Assembly: GCA_026874595.1 (NCBI GenBank)
Contig: CM049309.1
Span: forward strand, 19,657,576 to 19,721,575
DNA from: Sipunculus nudus
Taxonomy: Eukaryota > Annelida > Sipuncula > Golfingiida > Sipunculidae
Length of the DNA: 64,000 nt
Reading direction: 5' to 3'
The notes under the pieces are model-generated. The model saw only the letters and a list, made by a program, of their open reading frames with translations, ran no database searches and was not told the origin of the DNA. The translations under genes and the position numbers were made by a program. Each line of letters opens with the position of its first letter. Position 1 is the first letter of the stretch. Below, piece after piece: positions 1 to 11,866 of this stretch.

Positions 1-224
1 CATCTGTATTTTTATGTTTTAAGGAATATTTCCTTGATTTTGAGACCACCAAATTAAATCGATGTTATCAGTTACTCAATTGTAGTTTAATCCAGTGACC
101 TGAAACCTGGTGTGTTTATTATGTCTTCACAAAAGACCCCTCCCCCCCCCCCCCCCCCCGACATTTTTTTGTCCCATCGTCTGTCGTTGTCTGTTCTACA
201 GCCTTGGTATGTAGGATATCTTTT

Positions 225-800
225 AAAAGCAAAAACTTTTGAAGTGGTGGATATTTTTCCCTGAAATTTGAAACATAAAATATTTCTAACAAAATTTTGG
301 AGGAATTTAATGACTGGTGACCATTTCGATATTCAAAGTAAAATCAGCAAAAATGTAATATTTTGTGAACCCCATATCTTTCGTATTGAATATTATTGTG
401 TTCTTAAATTTGATAATTAATTGTTTCAACCAAGTTCTAGGATGAGATCGAAAAAATGATGACCCTTGCCGGGATCTCAAGGTCAAATCAGCCGAATTAT
501 AGTTCATCATGTTTAGGATTTCGTGGGAACGTGATAACTTTGGAAGTACTGCGTGCTTTTTCCCTTAAATTTGACACACCAGTTGTTTCCATCAAGTTCT
601 CAGAATATTTTGAAGATCTATTGATTTTCAAGGTCAAATCTGCGGATTTTTAGGATTATTATAAGCCCTATAACTTTTGAAGTAATGCATATTTTCTCTT
701 CATATTTGACACACCAGTTGTTTCTGCCATAACATTCATAGGAATTTGAAAACTGGAGAGCTTGACATTGATCTTCAACGTCAAATCTGTTTAAATCTAG
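225..800. repeat. diverged tandem repeat, period about 135-150 bp
   Basis: Related segments recur at about 235, 537 and 672. Each opens with a form of 'acttttgaagt', followed by 'aaatttgacacaccagttg' or a decayed form of it, and then by 'caaggtcaaatc'. The spacings are about 302 and 135 bases, so one copy between the first two has decayed. All reading frames are broken and no gene is visible. The rest of 1-1070 appears to belong to the same old repeat landscape and includes a poly(dC) tract at 142-159. The stretch 1070-1750 shows nothing I can name. Confidence 0.45.
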
Positions 801-1756
801 AATAATGTTTTAACCAAGAGGAGTTTGAAAACTAGTTTCCTTTACCTTGTTTTTTCTCTGATACAACTTGTATAAACCAGTCATGAATGGATTCAGTCTT
901 CACATACTAGTAAGCGTGACCCATCACTTAAGGGAGAACACTGTCGACTTTGGTGTTATAAGGTCGAAGGTAAGAACCCATAAGAAGTTAATCTTAATTT
1001 GGCTTTCAGATGATAAAAATGCTTTTGTGAATGTTAGGCTTAATGTCAGGCTAGTAAACTGAGCGTCATGACCAATGGGTCACTTGTTTTGTAGATGCAT
1101 GGATCATGTTACTAAATTCAGTTGAATTATGTTCTAAATGATGTTATTATAAATATTATGGATTACAAAAGTGTATGATATCAAGTATTTTCACACTGAA
1201 TATTTTATCTCTTATACTAAAGGTGGCGCCACTTGTGTTGTTTTGTTTGTAAACAAACTTGCATTTTCCACTATAACTTTCGTTTGCCATAGCTGGACAT
1301 TACTTTGAGCTAGATGAATGAAATAAGTGTGTAAATTGAGCTTTTATTTTCCATTTTTGTATATTTAAAAATTTTACAATTTTCCATATTTTGGGTTAAG
1401 ACATATAATTTTATTCCTATTACCGGGTATTCGAGGAATGACTGCAGCCATAAGCAACGGATATTTCAAAAGTCATTATTTATATGAATATATTCAGATA
1501 TATAAAGTGTGGCATACAGTTTGCTCAATTACTCAGGCCTACAAACTGAAATTGATTCATATTTTAACACGCGCACGAACAACACTCAGTATTGTTATAT
1601 CTTTCATCTGATATCAGAATGGTTCTCACATTTTATTGCTTAGGCAGAAAATTTCTATATGAATATAAACGATAAAAAATGCCGTTCTCCCTATTATTTG
1701 TGCATACATATACAGCTTATATAAATATAAACTTTATTTATTTTAAATGGATTGTA

Positions 1757-1961
1757 CAACTCGATTGTACAATTGCACTCTCCATGGCTCAGATGTTGGC
1801 GCTCGGTAGTCGGTAAGGATGGACGAAACCGGAGGACCCGGAGAAAACCACCGACCTTGGACGGGCAACTATACAACCCACTCTCATAGCCACACCGGGG
1901 ATCGAACCCGGGTCGCCAGCAGAGAAAGCCAAGCGTTTAACCTCTCAGCTGTCCGACCCCC
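1757..1961 (-). mobile_element. tRNA-derived SINE-like element
   Basis: Read on the minus strand from about 1961, there is a tRNA-like head with an A-box-like stretch (CAGCTGAGAGGTTAA). About 40 bases on comes a near-perfect B box (GGTTCGATCCC, plus-strand positions about 1898-1908). The head is followed by a non-tRNA body containing TTTTCTCCGGGTCCTCCGG, a kind of core found in several animal SINE families. The acceptor stem does not close, so this is not a functional tRNA gene. The family name is not claimed, and the exact ends are uncertain. Confidence 0.65.
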
Positions 1962-2343
1962 ATACAGCTAATATCACCCCTCTCGTTTTACATTTTTCAG
2001 GCCAAGGAAAATAGTTCATGTGAATAAATATTCTTAAAAAGTTTTAATGAATTAAAACTATTGTAATTTATTATAATGGGCATACATGTCTTTTAACAAT
2101 TATAGTCCGCTATATGATCTTCAAGTTTTAAATATACAAACGGCTAACACACACATGTATTTTATAATTCAACTGTTCCTGTTTTCGCTGATCGGGTGTT
2201 TGCATGAGACTCAAAGCGATACACGCGGGGCACCCCTAACTTCGTTAAAATTCCTTCTGCCAGGGTCGTAAACTAAAAAAAAATATATGGGGGGGGGGCG
2301 CACATGGAAGAAGCCTAAGGCTTAAAATTTTTAATTCGGGTGA

Positions 2344-2344
<1 letters not shown>

Positions 2345-2378
<34 letters not shown>
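2345..2378. repeat. (TA)n microsatellite
   Basis: About 17 TA dinucleotides followed by a TG-rich stretch. The surrounding 1960-2740 contains no recognisable gene. It also holds a poly(dG) tract near 2290 and a poly(dC) tract near 2566-2580. Confidence 0.9.
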
Positions 2379-2379
<1 letters not shown>

Positions 2380-2744
2380 GTGTGTGGGTGTGAGGCTCAT
2401 GGACTATACGACTTTCGAATAAATATACCTACAGTCATGAGCAACATTTGATAAAACAATTACTTATCGATGAGTGTTCTCGTTATCTGAAATTGGGGAA
2501 AGCCATATTATTAACATGATAATCGTATAATTTGTTTTGAACTTTCTCTTGAAAAGAGTGACACTCCCCCCCCCCCCCCCCATATAATCTAGGACCGGCC
2601 CCTGTGATCGTATATGAAACGAGCTAGCTGTCATCATCCAAATAACTGGTATATGACCGTTTTATTCATTTTAACACTTGCGGTACGTATACCTGACACG
2701 TAGCAGACGTAGCATCTTTTTGCACCACTGATCAAGGTTAACAT

Positions 2745-3307
2745 TTAAGCTGTGTTTCCATTCATCCGTAAATCTGATTCTCGTACCTCTCGTACGCAAA
2801 AAATCGGATCCCTCTTTTTAAGATGAACTGTTTCCATATGTACGTTTTAACGTGCTCCGCATGCGTATCCGTAAAAACGGACAGCATCGAAACGGGTCGG
2901 TGAGCGATTCATCCGTTTTGCGGATGGCAAAAATGCCAACATTTCCCAAAAGTGCCCCGGCGCCAGGTGTGATGAGACATATTGACCTTCTTCCTGCCTG
3001 ACGTCCTTGCAGTTTCAAGGGAATCCGCAAGAAAAACGTACGTACTTATGGAAACAGTTTTTGCGGACTGCGCACTATGGAACGTACGTACGTCTTTTGT
3101 GGATACGTTTTTTTTTTGCGGATCCTACATGGAAACACAGCTTCTTCCTGCCTGTCGTCCTTGCAGTTTCAAAAGAGGCACGCGAAAGGGTATCCGCAAG
3201 AAAAACGTACGTACTTATGGAAACAGTTTTGACGGACTGCGCACTAGGGATCGTACGTACGTCTTTTGCGAATACGATTATTACGGATACATGGAAACAC
3301 AGCTTAA
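2745..3307. mobile_element. inverted-repeat DNA element (MITE-like) with TTAA target sites
   Basis: The left end (TTAA then GCTGTGTTTCCAT, from 2745) and the right end (ATGGAAACACAGC then TTAA, to 3307) are inverted repeats matching at 23 of 25 positions. The element proper is 2749-3303, with TTAA on both sides. Inside, a roughly 150-base module occurs twice, from about 2987 and 3142. The module runs from 'cttcttcctgcctg' through 'cgtacgtacttatgg' to 'gcggactgcgcacta'. A further internal copy of the terminal motif sits near 3127-3147. The open frames here are short and overlap on both strands, so I read none as a gene. TTAA targets are typical of the piggyBac and Kolobok superfamilies; which one applies cannot be told from a non-coding copy. 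Confidence 0.75.
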
Positions 3308-4015
3308 CGGCGGGTGTTTATATGTTTAAACTGATCTAGGCCATCATCTACTTTATACCATGGCAGGTAACCACACATAAAGTGATATAAAGACTGTCGT
3401 CATATACTTATTTCACATCTATATGTGACTTATCGAGGGATAATTAAAGTCATATAGAAGTAAAATAGATAAAAATATTAAAATAAGGATGTTTTGTTGG
3501 GACTTGATGGTTTATTTAAGGTGTGAAACCCCTCAAAGCAAGGATAAATGAGTTCATTTAGTGATAATCTGATAGAAAGGCCGGTGTGGGCCGGAGCCCT
3601 ATTTCCCTCTAATTGTCGCCTAGGCCAATGTTTGTTAACAAAGCGCCTATATAGATGGTCGAGGGCTATACTCATTTTCTGCTCAGACAGGTTTACCGAT
3701 TAGTCTACACCTGGGGATCATATTGGCCAATATGGAAATTATATATAGGCTTGGCCTATATTGGCCCCTATATTCATATTGCACATTTTAGTTTTACCAT
3801 AATCATAACGAATATTTCCTGTAAATGTGCTAAAAAAACTGCAAAAATAATAATATCCCGCAGTCAAGGCAGACGGGGCAGTGAAAACCCTTGTGGGCCT
3901 ATACCCCTTCTGGATTCACCCCTAGGCTATATAGTATAGTTGACCCATCATGTGCAGTGAGCACCTGTGACCAGTACACGAGTATATATATATCCTCTGC
4001 AAGTATGACACATTT

Positions 4016-4020
<5 letters not shown>

Positions 4021-4062
<42 letters not shown>
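4021..4062. repeat. (AT)n microsatellite
   Basis: Twenty-one uninterrupted AT units. The surrounding 3310-4640 holds no recognisable gene: its short open frames lack family motifs and consistent splice sites. Confidence 0.9.
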
Positions 4063-4066
<4 letters not shown>

Positions 4067-4701
4067 TTAATAACATTTCAAATATATTGCAATTAAGTAT
4101 AAGGTTTTATAAAATAAGGTATTATGTTTCCAGTATATATGTTAATTCAAAACTACGTTTAGATTTAATATTTCATAGTAAACTCACAAATGAAACCAAA
4201 GTCTATTTAATTCTATCTATTTAATTTTTTCGTTGGCAATATATAAATATTATTCTCTGAACGGGGGGTGGGGGGGGGATGATTACATTGACCATCCCTC
4301 CCTAAATATTGACGCCCCTGTAGATCAGAAATCGGTGGCCAAGCTATACATCTTTGAATCTGCAAACGTGTACGCAATGGCACAAATAGGCGCCTATACC
4401 AACGTCCTACACTGATCAATAAATATAATATAAAACTGAATATATTAATATTATAGGCATAGGCCTATATATACATGTGCACACTGCAACGGCTAGAAAT
4501 ACACAACAGTAGGCTACATACATGTGTATGAGTCGGCCTTTAGTTCGAGTACATTCTAGAATATAATATACACAGAATTATCTGTGGCCTTGTCACAAAA
4601 ACAGTAACATGTATATTTATAAATACTGTTCCTTTGTATCACATTGACGCTGCGCGAACATGTATCACTCAGTGTTCGGCAGCTCAACATAAAAACATCT
4701 C

Positions 4702-4856
4702 GAAAACTGACGAACATTCCATCGTGGTCACGTGCCACGTGTTTTGCATAGTGCGCAAGAAAAACTCCCGCCTTCGCTCAATGTTCATGTGTTGTTCACT
4801 GGCGGGTGGAAAATTCTAGAAACCGTCACGTGAACGTCATTTCCCGTATAAAAAAC
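4702..4856 (+). promoter_or_regulatory. HSC70 core promoter with heat-shock elements, E-boxes and TATA box
   Basis: A TATA box (TATAAAAAA) lies at 4847-4855. About 26 bases upstream is a perfect three-unit heat-shock element with the GAA-nn-TTC-nn-GAA pattern at 4809-4821. A second, imperfect element spans 4702-4719, with GAA at 4702, GAA at 4712 and TTC at 4717 in 5-base phase. CACGTG palindromes (E-box core) occur at 4729-4734, 4736-4741 and 4827-4832. By known biology, heat-shock factor trimers bind such GAA/TTC arrays, so stress induction is likely even though the gene has introns. Transcription should start near 4875-4880. Confidence 0.8.
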
Positions 4857-4875
4857 GCCGACCAGACGGCCCACC

Positions 4876-5026
4876 AACATACACAGCAGGACTGCAAATA
4901 CTACCAGTGCTTTACAAAATTTACTCTCTGGTGCTGTCAGCCGAGAACGCTGGCTTTCGAGCTGCTGCTTGCTTGCAGACGATAGGCATATTGATCACGG
5001 GAACATAGCCCAAGCAGGAACCAACG
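4876..5026 (+). other. HSC70 non-coding first exon (5' UTR)
   Basis: This lies 25-30 bases downstream of the TATA box and ends at a strong donor (AACG followed by GTAAGG at 5027). The coding start appears only after an acceptor at 7815, so a 5' UTR exon and a 2.8-kb first intron are inferred. This layout is usual for animal HSC70 cognate genes. The start point is estimated from TATA spacing only. Confidence 0.6.
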
Positions 5027-6132
5027 GTAAGGTAGATCAAAACCGTGTTATTTTTTTTTTTTACTTTGTGAATTTGTGTCATTACATGGAATTGCTATCG
5101 TAACAGTTTATTTTTTATCGTGATACCGAATGACAGCTCGGGGAACAGACGACCCTGAAGTCCTGAACCCAGATAAAATTGCTGTGTCATGAATGTGATG
5201 TGTTTACTTAATATAATAATAACATATTAATATTTCATAATAATAACATATTAATATTTCATGATGTTCAAATCCGTATTGAACAATACCCAGGACAAGC
5301 TTTATAGAATAGCAATAACAGGCCTATGCCGTTATGGCAATGCTATATTAATATTACCGGTACAGGACCGTAGCCTGACCCAAATGGCAGAGGGGGCAGT
5401 TAGCGGAAGCGAAGGGTTAAAACCCCCGAGGGGGAGGGATTGGAAGGGGGTGTTACGGTGTCGAAAATTTTGAATAACTGTAAATATCTACTACTGCATT
5501 CTGAGCATTTTTCCTGTCATTAATTAGTCAATGCATAGAAAAAAATTAGGAAAAAAAGAATATCAACAATGCAATATTTTTTTAGCACCTCAAATACCCC
5601 CCCCCCCCCCCCCATGTGGCCATGCGGTATGTATTTTGTAGGCATGTAATTGTAGTATAAACACAGTACTTGCCAGAATTTTCTCGGAACTAAAAAAAAT
5701 CCTTGTCTTGTGAGACCTGATCGGATTCAAAGTACGTAGATGCTTCTAAACAGGTCGATCGGCACGCTCCTGGCACCCGGCCAACAGGAGCTTCCAGAAG
5801 GCAGAACCCTATCATCTTGAATGATATAGGACGACGTGATCACGCTGGTCTAGTGATCGGCCTACTTATGTTTTCACTTGCGCCGTGTGACTTGTTTAAC
5901 CTTAATATGCCTGAAAAAAATATTGTGTGAATAATACGGGCTTGTCATACACTCGATCACTCACTGAAAAATGTATACGTAGATCCACTGGATGACTGCA
6001 TACATTTTCTCTCCCCCCCCCCCCCCCCCCCCCCCCCCCCCTATTCCAGAAGTTTCTGTGTATCTGTAATGAAGGCTTACTTTACCTGTTTACCAGGAAC
6101 GTTGGGGGGGGGGGGGGGGGGGGGGGGGGGGC

Positions 6133-6826
6133 AAGTTTCTGTGCATCTGTCATGTAGGCAGGCCAACGTATTACTTTATCTGTTTATCTGGCACGGATTC
6201 TGCAGAGATACGGGTGAGGGGAGTCGTATAGATTGTAAGCTTTAGTTCATTTTTTGGTTATTTTCCATAATTGGCACTGTGTGAAGTACCGGTATATACG
6301 TATTAATTATGGGTAGGAACTGTTTGAAAAATCATTTTCGATGATTGAAAAAGATCGATGATCGATTTCTGTGCATCTTTCATGTAGGCAGGCCAACGTA
6401 TTACTTTATCTGTTTATCTGCCACGGATTCTGCAGAGATACGGGTGAGGAGGTCATATAGATTGTAAGCTTTAGTTCATTTTTGGGTAGTTTTCCAAAAT
6501 TGGCACAGTGTGAAGTACCGGTATATACGTATTAATTATGGGTAGGAACTGTTTGTAAAATCATTTTCGACGATTGAAAAAGATCGATGATCGATTTCTG
6601 TGCATCTTTCATGTAGGCAGGCCAACGTATTACTTTATCTGTTTATCTGCCACGGATTCTGCAGAGATACGGGTGAGGGGAGTCATATAGATTGTAAGCT
6701 TTAGTTCATTTTTTGGTTGTTTTCCATAATTGGCACTGTGTGAAGTACCGTTATATTCGTATTAATTAGGGATAAGAACTGTTTGTAAAATCATTTTCGT
6801 TGATTGGAAAAGATCGATGATCGATT
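6133..6826. repeat. three-copy tandem repeat, period about 230 bp
   Basis: Copies begin with 'tttctgtgcatct' at 6136, 6366 and 6595, giving periods of 230 and 229. Each contains 'gcaggccaacgtattact', 'cacggattctgcagagat' and 'agatcgatgatcgat'. The copies are highly similar, so the expansion is fairly recent. A shortened partial copy precedes them at about 6049-6103, between the two homopolymer tracts. Confidence 0.85.
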
Positions 6827-6989
6827 ATTAATGTTCACGTATAAAGTGAATTTTACCTATTGTAGCGTTTAATGTATTGTAGCATATAATGACTGACTTA
6901 TTTGTCGTGTATATAATATTTATGTACATGTATCTTTGATGATTCATATATTGTGTTACATATGCATACTGTATATTTTATAATCTTTG

Positions 6990-7101
6990 TACCAGGTATT
7001 TATATCATGTTTTAAGGTTACAGGGCCCTGTGGAAGAACAGACTGTATTACTGAACAGGCTACCCTGTATAAATATATTGAAATAAATAAATAAATAAAT
7101 C
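6990..7101 (+). mobile_element. LINE 3' tail with (AAAT)n end
   Basis: The sequence 'cagggccctgtggaagaa', then 'ctgaacaggctaccctgta' and a run of AAATA repeats, resembles the end of the LINE fragment at 63690-63779. That one has 'cagggccttgtagaagat', 'ctgaacaagccaccatgaa' and the same repeated tail. I therefore read this as the 3' terminus of a related non-LTR retrotransposon. No reverse transcriptase coding remains upstream of it. Confidence 0.55.
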
Positions 7102-7819
7102 AATTATATTAAGTAACTTCTACATTACGGTCATTACCCAATACCGTGAAACTGTTTAAATTCAATATGCCTAAAATATTACCCGAACAAATTAAGTCTA
7201 GCTTGTACATCATTCTGTAAGTGTAAGGGTCAATGTAATGGCTGGGTTGTTAATACGTGTTCGCTGCACATGGTTCAGTTTTAATGCTTTTCATTACCGT
7301 GTAGATGCGAACCGGACCGCTTGGCTGGACCGGACCGCTAACACCAAATACTTAACCGCTTATCCTCGGACCGGTCCGGTCCGGACTGCTCTTCCCAATT
7401 TTTCAAGGTTAAAACTAAACAGGTGACTTGATGGATTCAGTCTCAACCTACAATCTTGTCATAAACAAGGTTTAATTAATTTCTAAAAAAAGACCCTTTA
7501 GCAACATAAAAAAGTATTTAAAGCAATAACAACTGCAATTAATTATTATATACGTACATATATATTTTTTTCATTATATTATGGTTATGTTTTGTTAACT
7601 TATGACCAAAGCTTTCCATAGATTTCATGTCATTATTAACTTTTAAACACATGAATCAGTAATTTTTATTTTATTGACAAAATATATTATTTTAATTTAA
7701 TACGGAAATGGCCATCCCCAAAGTCTGTCAATAAGTTTCATAGCAAGTATATACTTTTTTAATGAATGACACTTGTCAGGTGGCGATTTTTTTATATTTT
7801 TTAATTTTTTAACAGAATA

Positions 7820-10800
7820 ATGGCCAAAGCACAGGCTGTCGGAATTGACCTTGGAACGACCTACTCTTGTGTGGGAGTTTTCCAGCATGGCAAGGTTGAG
7901 ATCATCGCCAACGACCAAGGAAACAGGACCACGCCGAGTTATGTGGCCTTCACAGACTCCGAGCGGCTCATTGGTGACGCCGCCAAGAACCAAGTGGCCA
8001 TGAACCCATCAAATACCATCTTTGGTATGTGTACTTGTGTGTGCGTGTAGACTAGTTGCGAGAAATATTATATTCCACAGGTGTCCGACTAAATTTTTAA
8101 ACTTCTGTTTAATTTTGGTGACGTGGAAGTTTGTGTTAGATTCATTTGTTTAATGTCAGCTAATTCTTACCGCATGGATCACAATGTATTCAAAGGGTGA
8201 GCGATTTTACAAGCATCACTGGGCCCATCCCCCTGTTACCTGTCTTACCAACCTCCCTATTACTTAAACATGTTTCCCCCACTTTGAATGTCCATTAGCC
8301 TAATTTATGCTAAAATCCCCTCTATATAAGGCTTTAAACAACATTTCCATCTTCATACTCGGCTGCTTCCACTCGTGCACTAATTTGCATCACGAGCTGC
8401 AGCGGCTAAGTGTCAAGTGCCTTCGAGAATGGATGTACTGTTTATCCAGAACACTATGACTGACACAGTATTGTATAAATACAACGTATCTTGTAGGCAC
8501 GAATCTTACCTTCTGCAACCCCTAAATCCCAAAAGTTGTTTATTTCGTATGTGAAAGAAATGCTTTCATAACAGTGACAGGTTCAGAATGGTCAGTACCG
8601 ACCAGAGTTAGTCCTCAGTGACAAGAGTATTCTTAGAGTGCTGGTGAAGTATGTTTCCAAAAAAATATCCAACATTCACAATGTACTTTTCAGACGCTAA
8701 GCGACTCATCGGAAGACGATTTGATGAGAGCACAGTGCAGTCGGACAGGAAACACTGGCCTTTCACTGTTATTAGCGACGGCGGCAAGCCCAAAATCAAA
8801 GTGGAATACAAAGGGGAAACCAAGACTTTTTACCCAGAGGAAATCTCGTCAATGGTCCTGAACAAGATGAAGGAGACGGCGGAGACGTACCTCGGCCGTA
8901 CTGTATCCAGTGCTGTTATTACTGTACCAGCTTATTTCAATGACTCTCAGCGCCAGGCCACCAAAGATGCCGGGACCATTTCTGGTATGAATGTTTTGAG
9001 GATCATCAATGAACCAACGGCTGCAGCCATTGCGTACGGACTTGATAAGAAGGTCGGTGGTGAACGGAACGTTCTCATTTTCGACCTAGGCGGCGGGACC
9101 TTTGATGTATCCATTCTGACCATTGAAGAGGGAATTTTCGAGGTGAAGTCAACATCTGGTGACACCCATCTCGGGGGTGAAGACTTCGACAACCGCATGG
9201 TCAATCACTTCATCCAGGAGTTCAAGAGGAAGTACAAGAAGGATATCAGTGATAACAAGCGTGCTGTCCGTCGTCTGCGTACAGCCTGTGAACGTGCAAA
9301 GCGTACCTTGTCCAGCAGTACACAGGCCAGCATTGAGATCGACTCTCTGTATGAGGGTGTTGACTTCTATACCAGCATCACGCGTGCTAGGTTTGAGGAA
9401 CTAAACGCTGACCTGTTCCGTGGCACACTTGAACCAGTGGAGAAGGCACTCCGAGATGCGAAGCTTGACAAAGCATCTGTCCATGATATCGTCCTGGTTG
9501 GAGGATCCACACGTATCCCCAAAATCCAGAAACTCCTACAGGACTTCTTCAACGGCAAAGATCTCAACAAAAGTATCAACCCAGACGAAGCTGTCGCTTA
9601 TGGAGCTGGTAGGTTTAGCACAGTGTAACCTTCGCTAGATCACAAGTAAATGTCTGTTATATATTCCGGGGACACAATGGGAAACTACAAATTTAACTGG
9701 ATTGAAAAGAAAAGTTACCTCGTTTGAATTTTCTACAAAGGCTGAAGAAAATATTAATATTATTTCCTTTAACGACCTAACATTAAATGAGCGTCAACTG
9801 TACCAAGAAAATCATTTGCCTGGTCTCTGTGACGTTACTTTAATGTAATTTTACAAATTAGAGTAAGGGGGGGGGGGGGGGGTGCTGCTCTATTGTTTCA
9901 TTAATTGCCAACCCCCCCCCCCCCCCCCCAAAAAAAAACCACGTAAGACAGCAGTGTAGTCACAACAGATCGTTAAGCAACTTTTTTTTTGTCCAGCTCG
10001 ATTTTGTGCTAAATTAATACAAAACTAGACAGATGTGAACGGAATATAATGGATGAAACTGTTAAAACGGACCGTTGGAATGATAAGTGTCTATTTGCTG
10101 TTGCTGTTTATATAAATTCAGTGGTTGAGTGTAATTGCACTGTAGAGATGACTGTGGCAGTTAATCTCTGTGGGTGCATTATGTTATTATCATGATCCGT
10201 TGCTCGACTGCCCACCATTTACTTGTTAATAATATAAAAAATATAAGATGTTTGCTTTAATTTAGCCATAAATATTTTATTACATAAAATATGAGCGTTA
10301 GATTTTTATGTGTTTTGTTTTCCTTGCATTGCTTCCACGCATTTTTCAATTTTGATATACTATTTCCCATCAGATTAAGTTCAAGTGTGCATGCAAGTGT
10401 ATTACATTACTACATATATCTAAACACACGTGGTTTATATCATAAGATATTGATAATACCACTTGCGTCTTGTAATAGCCATTAACATTTTTTTTATGGT
10501 TGATTATTTCCACAGCTGTGCAGGCAGCCATTTTGTCTGGTGACAAATCAGAGGAGGTACAGGACCTATTGTTGCTAGATGTGGCCCCCCTGTCTCTGGG
10601 TATCGAGACTGCTGGCGGTGTTATGACATCCCTCATCAAGCGAAACACCACAGTCCCCACCAAACAAACCCAGACCTTCACAACCTACTCTGACAATCAG
10701 CCAGGTGTTCTCATTCAGGTGCATTATTTTTATCCTTTTGATTTCTTCCTCATGTACTTAAAAAAATGCTGAATTTAACTAAATATGTCTTATTTTTCCA

Positions 10801-11100
10801 CTAAACTTAATAGTATAATTTTCTTATAAGTAGGACATTTTCAGTCGCTTTTTTATTCATTCTGCTTTTGGGTTTCATACCTGTTAAATGATTTAATTTT
10901 TTTTTTATAATTTCATATTTTGGGATGTTTGATTTTCAGTGTTATATCATGATAATCTGTCTGAAATTAACATTCGTTCTTTGTCAATATGATGTTCAAT
11001 AGTCCATGCTTTCCCATGAGTAAGTGAGGTAGGATACTGTCCAACTCCTGTCCTGCTTTCTAAAATTAATCTTCATTAAAAATGCTTGTTACCACCTACA

Positions 11101-11132
<32 letters not shown>

Positions 11133-11535
11133 TATATATATATACATATATATATGTTTATTACGGTATATATTTGTGTTTATAAATGCATATATTTATA
11201 ACTAGAATTTATAAATATTTGTATGCATAATCATTTTCAACCTGACAGCACCATAAGTTTAGCACAAGATGATGTAGTTGCTAGAGAAAATTCTCTAGTA
11301 TTTACTTGTATTATTGGTCGTACAGGTCTATGAGGGTGAGAGAGCTATGACCAAAGACAACAATCTCCTAGGAAAGTTCGAGCTGACGGGTATCCCGCCA
11401 GCACCCAGGGGAGTGCCCCAGATCGAGGTGACCTTTGACATTGATGCCAACGGAATCCTTAATGTCTCTGCGGTGGACAAGAGTACCGGCCGTGAGAACA
11501 AAATCACTATCACCAATGATAAGGGTGAGTGTGTG

Positions 11536-11603
<68 letters not shown>

Positions 11604-11814
11604 CGTGTGTGTGTGTGTGTATCTCCTTTAGTTGTTCTATTTAAATTTGTTCCCCATAGTATATCAAATAATAGAAATATTTGGAAACCATTACTATATT
11701 ATTTTTAAAGTTTACTTGCTTAATTGTTAATGTTTGAGTAATTGTCAAACCAGTTATGATATACATGAAATATCATTTCCATTTTGTGAAGACCTTGAAG
11801 CTATTTTGCCTATC

Positions 11815-11866
<52 letters not shown>

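Larger units (their letters stand above)
5027..7815 (+). other. HSC70 intron 1 (no coding content)
   Basis: This 2.8-kb intron runs from GTAAGG at 5027 to the acceptor TTTTTTAACAG ending at 7815. It holds a poly(dC) tract (6013-6041) and a poly(dG) tract (6104-6131), a three-copy 230-bp tandem repeat and a LINE-type 3' tail. A GC-rich patch of repeated CCGGACCG near 7311-7387 has palindromic character. No open frame here resembles a known protein. Confidence 0.6.

Noticed and set aside
1890-1961. Functional tRNA gene on the minus strand
   Set aside because: The B box is good but the acceptor stem does not pair and a SINE body follows.
2818-3339. Overlapping open frames of 70-115 codons
   Set aside because: They lie in a palindromic DNA element and repeat its duplicated module. 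No transposase motifs are present.
8651-8693. ATG at 8651 as the start of the main HSC70 exon
   Set aside because: The residues before [10 protein letters not shown] are intron. The acceptor CAG at 8691-8693 joins in phase to the exon ending at 8024.
11541-11620. Open frames reading as YIYIYI, here and at 14664-14867, 15119-15325 and 26869-27114
   Set aside because: They are translations of (TA)n microsatellites.
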